From Toxorhynchites rutilus septentrionalis (Eukaryota > Arthropoda > Insecta > Diptera > Culicidae): a DNA stretch of 64,000 nt. Location: the NCBI RefSeq assembly GCF_029784135.1, contig NC_073745.1, forward strand, positions 84,830,666 to 84,894,665, read 5' to 3'. The notes beneath the pieces are model-generated. The model had not been told where the DNA came from. It searched no databases and was given only the letters and a program-made list of their open reading frames with translations. Below are positions 34,990 through 45,290 of the stretch, piece by piece (the first letter of the stretch is position 1; each line of letters begins with the position of its first letter). Position numbers and translations under genes: made by a program.

Positions 34990-35514
34990 CTAATTTGTAT
35001 TTTCTTATCTTTTCTTTTCATGTTCGGCTGTTGCTGCTGCTGCTGCTGTCCGTGATGCGAATCCTCCGGGCACGAACGATGGAACGCCTATTGATGAGCA
35101 GTTCGACAGTTTGAAGTTTGAGTGATTGAAAAACAGCACAACAGAAGTGGAAAGACGAGTATCCCGCGGAGTATCGTAGATTTTACTGCTGCGATAGTGA
35201 GGGAAGTTAGTGAAGCAACCAAGCAAGAAAACCGTAGAGCAAAAAGTGCAAAAGTGCATTGGAAAGTGCTTTTTAGAAGCAGATAAAAAGGTGTCAGCTC
35301 GCGGCTAGTGAGGGTCGATAAGGTGCCAGACAAAGAAGTGATCCGCGGAAAAGCGAAGGAAAAAAACGATACAGCTTGAGCTAGAAGTACCCGTGCTGAT
35401 TCGGTCAGTATTCGTTGCCGCTAGAAGTGAGCAGCGCGTGTGAGTGTAATACTCACCGATCGATTTTTTTGGGAGCAAGCGTTATATAAAAAAGGCCTCA
35501 CCATTAGCAGCAGT
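34990..35514 (+). other. Likely EndoA 5' untranslated region
   Basis: Immediately upstream of the start codon the DNA is richer in G+C and full of 'aagtg', 'gaagtg' and 'gcaaaaagtgc' motifs typical of insect 5' UTRs. It has a CTG run at 35029-35048 and no splice acceptor clearly placed near the ATG. The exact start site cannot be fixed from sequence. Short open frames on the opposite strand are shadows. Confidence 0.5.
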
Positions 35515-35559
35515 ATGGCGTTCGCTGGTCTGAAGAAGCAGATCAACAAAGCGAATCAA
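35515..35559 (+). CDS. EndoA: Endophilin A, coding exon 1
   Basis: Encodes MAFAGLKKQINKANQ, the amphipathic helix 0 at the tip of the endophilin N-BAR domain, which inserts into the membrane. It ends in frame at CAA followed by the donor GTAAGT. Endophilin A bends and tubulates membrane during synaptic-vesicle endocytosis and recruits dynamin and synaptojanin through its C-terminal SH3 domain. The start is fixed by the invariant MAFAGLKKQ beginning, the only ATG that gives it. Exons 1-4 together give 155 residues against roughly 370 for the insect protein, so the gene continues past the window. All four exons are intact, and nothing here suggests a pseudogene. Intron 1 is 16.9 kb and filled with transposons. 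Confidence 0.95.
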
Positions 35560-36040
35560 GTAAGTGATGTTTTTTTAATCCTTTTTGGAACTTTTTAGAA
35601 TGGTAAAATGTTGGTTTCATTACCAGAAAATTTGTGTTGTTTTCATTTGATTCTAATTGAAATACTTCTGAAATTTAAACAATTTAACAGCATCTCTTCA
35701 CAGCCATTTGGTAGCTTTTAATGATATTATAAATCTTTACACTGTGTAAGTACAATTTAATTAAATTCAATGTTGATTCCCTCTGACCAGAGCAGCAGAG
35801 TGACGGAAAATTAATGGCGAGCTCGTTCCGCAATGAGTTTTAGTTTTCTCTCACACAAACTTTTCCAAATTTTTGAAACGTCCCACTATTTAATGGCGAT
35901 GCGAAACCACAGGACGTGCATCGCTAAACAATGGGAATTAAATAATCCCCGTATGCGATTCATTAAATCGGGGGGGACACGTACATGTTATAGTCCTTTA
36001 TCCCCAGAGACACAAGGATATTTTCAGTATAACCACATTT

Positions 36041-36088
<48 letters not shown>

Positions 36089-37198
36089 GCTAGTGCATTC
36101 ATTTGCGCGCGGATGTTTGTTCGTAATTGGAGACGCGAAGATGAAAAATCGTCTCTCATTTGGTGCTAAACACGTACGAACAGCAGCATCTTCTGTATCT
36201 TCCATTAGCCCCCTCATGATAAAGGACTGGCGTGGGTGCGATAAAAGCACTCCTTCTCGTCGGGGATGATACGAGGCTCGTTTTTTTCCACCCGCAGCTA
36301 GCACACCCTAGCAGCAGCCCCGTTCTGTCAGTTTGTTCTTTTCGTGACCTATATTTCCCGTAACGAATCCTCTCCATCATCAGTGTATCATCGTCGTTGT
36401 CGTGTTGTCGTGTCGTCGTCGACAACCTTCTCGAGGTGGGGAGAGGTGGGTTGGAATACATTATTACTGTAGCACCACGACTACACCTAAACCATCAATG
36501 GGAAACGAGAAAAGCTCATACACACAGGTTTGTTAACCCTGGCCTTCCGAACGAACGAACGAGGAACCGTCCGGATGAATAACTGTCCGTTCCAGGAGAG
36601 TGGAGCGGTCAAATGCTGGGAAAAGGCAAAGGTCTCAGGTTATAACTGGTATAGAGGCGACGCGTGCACTGAGCTTTGAATGATGATGGAATTATGCAAC
36701 CCTGGGGGATAAGGCCGATCTATGTCAAGGTCGGTGCACACTGCAAATCGTACTGTGTACTGTGTGCGTTACCTCGAAATTGATGACCATCAACGTTTGC
36801 AAAAGGTGTTCATTGATGAGTGAACCGAGTTAGCTCAGTACGGGAAAAAGTGTAGGTTGGTTTTAAGCAAGGCGTTTCGCTTCAATTATACGCGAGCTGA
36901 AAAAATCATTGTAGGTTATCGAGAATCTCCTCACCGGTCATTTTGAAAATAGAAATGAAACCAATGCTTATTTTAAATCAATGTTTTTCGGATATTTAAG
37001 GATGAAAAAACTTTCTGGCTGAGTGATTTTATTTACTCCATTTGCACGACTCTTTGTAAGATGAGAAGGCTAATGAGAAAACATCGAACAAATATTGAAT
37101 TTCATAAGAGCGTATTTATTTATTGGATGGTGAAATGAATCCTGCACCATCGTGAATCTCTCGAATTTGGTTGAGAGTACGACCTCAAAACGAACATT
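35560..37198 (+). other. Start of EndoA intron 1
   Basis: Donor GTAAGT at 35560. Contains an AT microsatellite at 36043-36086 and mixed-composition DNA at 36100-36900 without a recognised repeat, where intronic regulatory sequence could lie. Open frames on the minus strand (35963-36461) have no recognisable domain. Confidence 0.6.
36043..36086. repeat. (AT)n microsatellite
   Basis: About 22 uninterrupted AT dinucleotides. Confidence 0.95.
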
Positions 37199-37242
37199 CT
37201 TAAAACTCAAACTTAACTAAATGTATAAGTTTGAGTTTTAAG
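37199..37242. repeat. Perfect 17-bp hairpin
   Basis: Arms 'cttaaaactcaaactta' (37199-37215) and its exact complement (37226-37242) with a 10-nt loop. Confidence 0.85.
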
Positions 37243-37243
37243 C

Positions 37244-37700
37244 CACTCAAAAATGAGCTTAATCTTCTTCAAATTTGCTTCTGTCATACTTACAGAAACC
37301 ACATCTTGCAGCATGTTGAACTCCCGCATAAATCTAGCTGTAGATTTGTAATTTTTGAACCTCAAGGGTGAATCAACCACCCTTCGACGACGAAAAGAGA
37401 CGGGGCTGGTGTAAAAACAGTTCCGGTCATAGAGATCCCGCTTCTGATTCGTCCGCTTAGTACATTACAAAAGAATGTGACAGCCGCGATCTTGTGTCTG
37501 CTACAGACAGTATCCAACTCTCCCAAACAGCAGAGATCTTCGTATGCTGACAGGTGTTCTCCCCTCCATCCTACATTTCTTCAGGAATCTTTTCCGGACA
37601 CATTTTAGCCATTGGATTTGCAAATCGTACTGCGGTCGTCACACGACACTCGCAAAGTCGAGTTTGGACCGTACGCTGATTAAATTTTAAAAATTGCTTG
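37244..37700 (-). pseudogene. Jockey-clade-like RT C-terminal relic
   Basis: On the minus strand, alternating frames give CLEERTP, LDTVCSRHKIAAVTFFCNVL followed by SGRI, then DLYDRNCFYTSPVSFRRRRV, STARFMREFNMLQDV and a final helix EANLKKIKLIFEWL. The pattern 'L..L..RR...A..F..NVL.GRI....L' followed by 'R.R...(F)....R.FN' matches the C-terminal end of the reverse-transcriptase ORF in Jockey-type non-LTR elements. At least two frame changes; no RT catalytic motif remains. Confidence 0.45.
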
Positions 37701-37902
37701 CGTATCAGCGAATTCTTTCCCGCAGTGATAAGTGAGTGGAATTTTCAGGGCTTCTTTGAATTCTCGATCTTTGTTTTAATTAGCGTTAAAGATTGATCCA
37801 TCGTCACGCCTAAGTCGCGAACATTGTTTACTCGTTGTATATCCGAACATCTCAGCCTATTTTCAAAAGTTATCGGCTGAACTCTTCTTGTACATGTAAT
37901 AC

Positions 37903-39160
37903 AGGTCGGACTCGATTATCCGGAATGTTGATTGTTTTTCACTCCGGATAACCGAATTTTCCAAATAGAATCATAAAAAAAAATTTAAAAAAATCTCTCG
38001 GTAAACGTAAAATAACCATGATTTATACTGATTTTTTTTTGTATATTGCAGTGTCGTAGCCAGAAATCGACTAGCGCCTCCTGGGGGGAGGGGTATTTTT
38101 TTAAATTGAAAAAAAAAACATCGTCTTACAGCTCATGGACCAAAATATTATTCAAATGGTCATGTCCAATTACAAGCGAAAGCTTATGCGTGAGCTTCTT
38201 GGATGCCAAGGAGAGTTCGCTGACATTGATAAGTGAATCAACATTAAGATGGGAACTACATCAGGTTGATGAAGATGAAGAGTCTCAAAAATTGGAATGC
38301 AAATGAAACACCCTTATGTGGAATCGAAAAAGTTATTACTTGGACTAAAGAAAACAAATTGCCATTGGAAAGACAATTCCTCCTGCGCGAATCACGTGAA
38401 AATATTTTAGAGAAAAATGTTGAACTTTGGCGTCTATGCGACAATAGTATATAAAGTCTGATTGAGCTGGAATATTGTATAGTATATGCTTTCGAGGGAT
38501 TCAATATTTTTCCCATTCGTAAATGTGAGATGACAATTTTCATTGGCACTCTATTGCACATAGTTACTCATAAATTTGTTTTTAAACTGAAATAAATAAT
38601 AATTTGCAACACAAGTTTTATTGGATTTGTTCTGCGTTGATATCGTAACATATGAAAATGCTAATTAGAAATCTTTTGAGAATCCAATATATCAAAGGAC
38701 TATCCAAACGGATACAAAGGTTTATCACTTATTTTGTATTGTTTGCAACAATCTGAACACTCCTACCCCAAATTTTCCTTTTCCTTACTACGTCCATGAT
38801 TATTAGAATGATCATTTTATATATGATACAATGTGGATAACCGAATTTAAACATACTAAACGGACCCTGCTCGTGTTAGCTATTTACATCTATGTTTCAT
38901 TAAATCATCATATTGAGTATGTTTAAATATTAAATCAATGTATTCATTTAAATTTGGAATTTTCAACTTATATAAATCTACTGCGGATAATCGAAACTAG
39001 TACAACAACCTCTGTTCCAGCCCTCTCATCTATCTAGCTACGTTCAATTTCTCTCAAATAATAATATTTGTAAATTAACATTTATTAACAAATTATTCAA
39101 AATTTCTGATAAAAAAAAAAAATCAAAAATAAAATACTCCGGATAATCGAGTCCGACTTG
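37903..39160. mobile_element. Pogo-like inverted-repeat element
   Basis: Left end CAGGTCGGACTCGATTATCC (37903) and right end complementary with one mismatch, ending at 39160: a 23-bp terminal repeat. TA precedes the left end; the right flank reads aa, so the duplication is not exact. It is 1258 bp and AT-rich. No transposase is recognised; 38455-38560 is a fragment of the foldback family. A lone end of the same family is at 17095. Pogo/Tigger placement is tentative. Confidence 0.6.
38455..38560 (+). repeat. Foldback-element arm fragment
   Basis: 'agtctgattgagctg' and 'cattggcactctattgcaca' match the right arm of 23703-24474. Confidence 0.55.
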
Positions 39161-39716
39161 AAACGGAAACTGACCAACACATGCTTAACACGTTGAGCCC
39201 CGAATTGTTCTTGCTATGCTTTTCATTCCGTCCACATCAATAGCATTTGCATAACATCTGTGTCGGTCACTGTTCCCAAAAGATATTTATTGTACAAAAA
39301 GAAAATAGTTAGAAATTCGACTAGAAGAATCATCGTAAAACATCCGAAAACAAACTATTTTTAAATATTTCCTTATTTTGTAACTGTCAGTCCCGGTGAT
39401 CAACTTTTGACGTGGGACTACGTCTAACCGGAGTATATGGGGGGTAAAATGAAAACCTAAACATAGAACATGCAGGAAAAAATGAAAGATTCCGAATGCT
39501 TATAACTCGAACATTTCTTACTGGATCGGAAAGATGTTTGCATCAGTTAATATGAAATATTTCTACGCTTCTATCGCAATTAATAAAATGTTATTTTTCA
39601 TTGGATAAACAATTGAATAACTGTAAAATGTTAAGCGATATCTAAACGCCCTAACTACCTCGTTTTGATTGGCCCGATTTACGGTTTCCCCAACACAGCC
39701 ATCGAAACCAAGCAGC

Positions 39717-40197
39717 CTTGGGGTAATCGGCATCGCAAACACATGAAAGTATGGGGATTTTTGTTCGTACCGAAATGTGTTCTCTAACACAGACTTCAAA
39801 ACCAAGCAGCGTTAGAGAAATCGGCATTGCAAATACATGGAAGTCGGAGGTATTTTTGTTCCGACCGAAATGTGTTTCCCTAACACAGACTTCAAATCCA
39901 TGGAGCGTAGGGAAATTGGCATTGCAAATACATTTAAGTCGGAGGCATTTGTGTTCCGGCTGAAATGTGTTCCCCCCAACACAGACTTTCGAACCAAGGT
40001 GTCTGAGGAAATTGGCATTGCATATTCATGCACGTCAGAGGTATTTTTGTTCCGACTGAAATGTGTTTACCTAATAAAGACTTCTAAACCAAGGTGTCTG
40101 GGGAAATTGGCATTGCAAATACATTCAAATCGGGGGCATTTTTGTTCCGATTGAAAAATGTTTACCTATAACAGACTTCAAAATTAAGATGTCATCA
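39717..40197 (+). repeat. Minisatellite, about five units of about 95 bp
   Basis: Five head-to-tail units, each with 'gaaat.ggcattgcaaata', 'tcggaggtatttttgttccg' and 'gaaatgtgttt.cctaacac'. Units diverge by perhaps 15-25%. Open frames through it on both strands result from the unit length and are not genes. One unit also lies at 24524-24620. Confidence 0.9.
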
Positions 40198-40299
40198 TAC
40201 CAAACGTAAAAGGACTGTTTAAATTTACATTGTAACGGAGAACATAATCTATCACAATGCATGAATTGATCTTACATGGCATTATACAATCTTTTTACT

Positions 40300-40448
40300 G
40301 TGGAGGCAATCTGGCGTAGTGGTAACATCCATGCCTCTCACGCTGAAGGTCACGAGTTCAATTTTCACTCCCGACATTCTTCCAAAAATGGAAGTAAAAG
40401 TGACGAACCAGCCAAATGAATTGAAAATCACTATAATACAGATAAAAA
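40300..40448 (+). mobile_element. tRNA-derived SINE with target duplication
   Basis: Begins 'gtggaggcaatctggcgtag', with A box and B box ('aggtcacgagttcaatt') as in the minus-strand copy 30876-31034, and ends in A7. The 12-bp duplication aatctttttact flanks it exactly (40288-40299, 40449-40460). Confidence 0.85.
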
Positions 40449-40460
40449 AATCTTTTTACT

Positions 40461-41373
40461 CACAAAGCTAATATTCAATTGAATTGAATTGAATTGAATT
40501 GAATTCGGAAATTGTTTCATTCAATCAAAAATTTAACCAATACAAACAAATGATTGCTAAGCTAAGGTAGTCCCACGTCAACCTTGCGGTTATATCATAG
40601 ATATAACCTACCCATTTTTTTTCTAACGAAAAACTTAACATCAGGAACCGACAGAGCTCAACGTGTTAAGCAGATGGTGGCAGAGATAATTTTCTTCCAC
40701 GAGAAGATTTTTTTTTATTTCAATGATAGACATCCGAAGCTTTCCGAAGTGTGCAAGTTGAAATTGTTTCTGCTTTTCGATGAAAAAAACATGATTTTCA
40801 GGAGATTTCTCTCAAGCAAATTGTGGACTCCTTCCCATTAAAACATATCTTTGTTTCAACGAAAACCATTCGCCATTTTTGAGCCATTTTTCGACGTCTT
40901 TGTATTCGTCGAAGCGTTGTTCAGCAGGTGGGTCTCATTAAAGCATAAAGGTTAGAATCTTGGGGTGGAAAGGTCTGAAGATTACAGCGGGTGTGATAAC
41001 ATTTTCCAGCTTAGGGTTTTTATTGGGTGTTTCACGGTTTCATCATTTGTTATAGGTAGCGATCTGTATTTATCGTTTCACCTAGTTTCACCAGGCACAG
41101 CACTTCCGGTCGAGACGATTCGGGTTTGCATTGGATAACCCGGCTTCCTCAGGGTCCTCGAGATAACGTGATAACAAGCAAACGGCATTGAAAAATCATA
41201 ACTCAAAAACGATAAAATCACATCCTTGATCTTTGTTTTGTAAAAAACCCTCAGCTTTCAAAAATGAAAAAAATATAAAAAATATAGCGTATTTTATCGT
41301 GTCAATCAAGCACAGTAAACCATACGTTTTGCTTCGTATTCCCAGAGTGTCGATTTTTGTTTTTTAGAGATGA
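40461..41373. other. No recognisable gene
   Basis: Contains a (GAATT)n tract at about 40477-40505; otherwise nothing recognised. Confidence 0.45.
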
Positions 41374-41640
41374 CAAGAGATCTCGATGTTTCAAGCAATT
41401 TTAAGACATTTGGCAATAATTTTTTTTTTGAAAACCCCAATTCCCATTACTCCTCTATTGGGTGATTTTTCGACTTTCAAAAAACTCAAACTTCGAACGC
41501 TTTGCGCCACTCTCCCTTAAGCCCGATTGAGCTCTTATTTTGCATATGGTGTATGGGGCTCTTATTTTGCATTTTGTATGGGGTAACTTTTTGAAATTTT
41601 ATTGTCGATTATTTCCCATACTTTTATTGGCACCCTAATG
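41374..41640 (+). mobile_element. Foldback element, right arm only
   Basis: 'agatctcgatg', 'gacatttggcaat', 'gggtgatttttcgactttca' and 'ttattggcaccctaa' match the right arm of the element at 23703-24474. The left arm is missing. Confidence 0.65.
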
Positions 41641-41955
41641 TACATACACGGTATGTTCAAGAAATAAGGGGACTTTTTATTCAAATCATGGAACACGAAA
41701 CACGTATGTCAGAAAATCACGAAATAAAATTTAATATGTGCTCTTTGTTTCATTGTATTTTTACGACAAAAGCCCAAAACATACTGTCATTAAAAAGCGC
41801 GTAACTTTTTGACCTGTCAACCGATTTACATAAAGTTGGCTGCATTTGAAAGGTGAGACCTTAACCTTTCTAATGTTATTAACACTCAACAGATGGCGTT
41901 ACGTGTTTCATGATTTAAATAAAAAGTCCACTTATTTATTGACCATACTGTATAT

Positions 41956-42420
41956 ACAGCCATTCCATGTCAAACCGATATAGTAGTTCTCAGATTTTCG
42001 TGAAAAGTGGTAATTTTGTTCTTAATCGCAAAACATTAGACCCGTATTTTTTATTTTTTCATTAGCGTGTTTATTTCCATTTTAGGTTGGTCCGAACAAT
42101 TTTTTTTCGAAAAATGACTTTATTCAAGAATTCATAACTTTCGAGCTACTGGTCCGTTTCAAATGACCAACATATCAAATTAAAGTCTTCTTTGAAAAAA
42201 CATTACACTTGCAAAATAATTGGATTTTGTTCTCATAACTATTGATTATATTTGTTTTTTTTATAGTATGTTTTTTATGTTTTTCATGTTTTTTATAGTA
42301 TGGGGCGCCATATATTTTTTATATTTTTTCTTGAAAGCTGATGATTTTTTATATACCATATCCAAAAATCAGAGAGGTGTTATTTTTCGTTTTAAACACA
42401 TTTGTCGCCAGGAGCGATTC
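41956..42420 (+). repeat. Repeat family B, second copy
   Basis: 'agccattccatgtcaaaccg', 'tctcagattttcgtgaaaag' and 'ccatttccattttaggtt'-like segments in the same order as 14188-14970. Confidence 0.65.
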
Positions 42421-42619
42421 GGTCGAGTTTCTTGCGGGGCCCAAATTAAACTATCGGTGAGCTAGAGAAATAAGAGGGCAACGATAATAATGAATTCGGG
42501 TTTGATTCAGGACTACTTTTCTGTTGAATCCGAACAAAATCAATCGACTGCTGATAAGAAAACTTATAAAAATAATGTTTCAGCCAATTGTACAGTGTTG
42601 CCAATGATAATAAAAAAAA

Positions 42620-43150
42620 AATGAAATTCAACCGAACGTACTTGCTCTATATACTATATTCGATGACGATGAATGTTCAATCGATTGCGAAGATTCTGTG
42701 AATATATCATACCAAGAACATATGTCACTTTTGTGGGAAAATAATCGTCATGAACTATATCACATTTGGCAACTTCGACTTTTCACGTGATTCGTTTTCA
42801 TTGTTCTTTGCGCTTGGTAGATAAAAACCTGAAAGAAGAGGCGAGTTGCCAGGATTTTTTTATTGAGAATAATAATTGCGCAACTCGGATAGGCCCCTGT
42901 TTATTCCAAAAAGTTTTTTTTCTTAGACGCCATGTGTTTCTTTTGTTTCATCCTCAAAATGTTCACCGGACGTTGTAATAGTAAATCTGAAAGCGTGGGA
43001 AGTAGTGACGACGAAATCGTGCATAGCGCTAGAAGAAAAGTTTCGAGTATTATCTCATCGAGCTCCTATTCGGATATTGAGGAACTATACGCAAATGAAT
43101 ACCTGGAAGATATGTTAGAAGAACTTACTATAGACGACATAAATATATAA
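42620..43150 (+). pseudogene. Unrecognised acidic coding remnant
   Basis: A frame near 42660 reads FDDDECSIDCEDSVNISYQE and HMSLLWENNRHELYHIWQLR before a stop. 42932-43150 then reads SKSESVGSSDDEIVHSARRK and EELYANEYLEDMLEELTIDD. Acidic, serine-rich N-termini like this occur in piggyBac-type and other transposases, and a piggyBac-like nonautonomous element starts at 43206, but no catalytic domain is present. Function unknown; it may be chance. Confidence 0.2.
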
Positions 43151-43205
43151 AAGATTTTAATATTAAGTTTAATTTTTGAGAATGATTTTCTAACAGTACA
43201 TTTAA

Positions 43206-44193
43206 CTCTTTGTGGTCGTTTATCTGCTCTCAGCCACCATACCTTTTTTTACCGTTCTGGTCGTTTGTCTGCTCTTAGCCTCCACAGCAAGAAACCATGC
43301 TAATCTTATGTTTTACTCAAACAAGTATCAGTTTATGCTTTTCCTAAACGAAGCATGGTGTCTAGTGAACCTGTTCACGAATCAATACGGTGCTTCTATG
43401 AGTAATAAATAACGGTAATCTGTATCAAACAAAGTAGTCACCCACACAAGACAACACACAGTGCGTTGAATACATAGGAATGTGGGATAAAAATTATAAC
43501 AGCAGAATTTTACTATTGTAACACTTTGGTGTGATAGAAATAATTGTTCATAAGTATCAGAACTACTGTTGGCATAAATATCTTATGTTATTTAAATAAT
43601 CGCATACGTATCTCAAGCGACAAAATCTTTGTTCATCTAAAGTTAAAAGTTCTGATCATTTCGGATACGCAGAAATCATTATTTCAGTAACTTCAAGTTT
43701 AAATTATATTGAAGTAGTTATTTTTAAAGAGCTGATTAATTGTTTGGATAAATGTCTTATGTCAACAAAATAATCTAATGTAAACAAATCTTCGTTTGTT
43801 AAAAGTGAAAAGTACTAAGTTTTCCGGATACACATTGCTGGCATTGATTACACGTTTATTGTATCAATGACAAACGTGTCTCATATTCAACGGATAAAAA
43901 AAATAAAATTATGTATTGATTATCCTCATATGATTTACTCTTGAAGACTGTTTCGAAAGATTTCACACGAAGGCGAATTATAAAATATAATTTTTATATT
44001 AAAACATCACATTAAAATACATTTTTTAAATAATGTTTTGTGAACTATATATATGTATTAAATATATAGTTCACAAAACATTATTTAATAAATGTTTATT
44101 TTCCATAGTCTTCTATGGATCACTGTTTTTTCAAAGAAAAATAATTCCGACCAGTACGAAACCCATGTCCAAATTTAATACGACCGCAAAGGG
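43206..44193. mobile_element. piggyBac-like nonautonomous element
   Basis: Left end CTCTTTGTGGTCGT and right end (reverse complement) CCCTTTGCGGTCGT form a 14-bp imperfect terminal repeat. Both sides carry TTAA (43202-43205, 44194-44197), the piggyBac target. A repeated 'ggtcgtttatctgctct' subterminal motif occurs at about 43214 and 43259, and a 27-bp palindrome at 44026-44088. 988 bp, no transposase. Confidence 0.7.
44026..44088. repeat. Perfect 27-bp hairpin
   Basis: Arms around 'aaataatgttttgtgaacta' (left) and its exact complement (right), with a loop of about 9 nt, inside the piggyBac-like element. Confidence 0.9.
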
Positions 44194-44197
44194 TTAA

Positions 44198-44854
44198 AAT
44201 GTAACGGTTTATTGATTTTACAATAACTTTGTCAAACATCATATTTCAAGAAAGATAGAAAAATAAATTTCGATTTCGATTACGCCCTTTTTAAAAAATT
44301 GTAATTTTTGGTAGTCTCCATCATTTGTACCATCATTTGTACTTTCAAAAAAATCGTAGAGGGTCGGGTCAGCAGCCGATTGATTTGGGGTGGAATCGCT
44401 CTATACGGAAGTTGTATCAATATAAGTAATTGGTTATTTTGAACTTGGATTTTTCATTGATGGGGTTTTGAAATAAAAATATATATCGCCATTTTGGATT
44501 TGCATTTTCACAAGATGAATTGAAAAAAAAGTCGTCACTTTGTGATGGTGACCATTTTGAATTCGCATTTTCATAAATAACTGTGTTCTTCTAGTCAAGC
44601 CCTTTCTTTTGATACCCATATTGATGGGGTTTTGGTGAAATATGTAGTCCGTCATTTTGTAGCAGCCGCCATCTTGGATTTTAAAGGTCATGGAATACGC
44701 AGTTTTATAACGATAGCAAAGATGAAGGCGTGATCCAAATTTCAGATCAATCGGTCAACAGGAAGGGGGTTGAATTTCTATTGAAGTGGGGCAACCCTAC
44801 AGATAAACATACAAACATACTTACAATAGATAATGCTAAATAAAACCGTTTAAA
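44198..44854. other. No recognisable gene
   Basis: Mixed repeat-like DNA ('catttt' motifs at 44480-44700) without a recognised family or ORF. Confidence 0.4.
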
Positions 44855-45290
44855 AGTATAATGGAAAAACTATATTTTTATGTTTTTGATTTTTTGATTG
44901 TCCTACATATCCCATATTTACATTTAAGTGCACATTCTACGAGGAAAGTTTCACCCACATCTGTAATTTTTGAACGAAATAAAATATTGAAAAATCATTT
45001 CGGCACAACATTTCTGAGCTTCTCGAAAATGCAAAAAAAGATAAGATCATTCAAGAATGAGTTCCATCTTTAATATAGTTGATAGAATCAATCAAGTCCC
45101 TCGTGCTAATGTTCAAGTTTTTCAATAGCAAAATGTTATTATTTTATCAAGTTGTCTCATATTTCAAATGAAAGCAACACAATCGTCTTAAGTAGCGTCC
45201 TTTTTTATTAGAGCAGTTTAAGACAAACAGAGCCCAAAGCAATAATAGTTCGATAACTCTGTCATAATTGAGATTTGACCATATGTGTAG
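44855..45290 (+). repeat. Repeat family D, uninterrupted copy
   Basis: Matches 18020-18390 plus 19205-19230; this copy shows the empty site without the I-clade insertion. Confidence 0.6.

Noticed and set aside
35963..36461. Minus-strand open frames with Tyr-Ile repeats
   Set aside because: Partly a translation of the AT microsatellite; no domain.
39751..40154. Open frames with repeated EIGIAN / FVFRLKC-like peptides on both strands
   Set aside because: They result from the roughly 95-bp minisatellite; both strands stay open for the same reason and no start or family is recognisable.
39717..40197. Regular array considered as CRISPR
   Set aside because: The whole unit repeats with no unique spacers, and the genome is eukaryotic.
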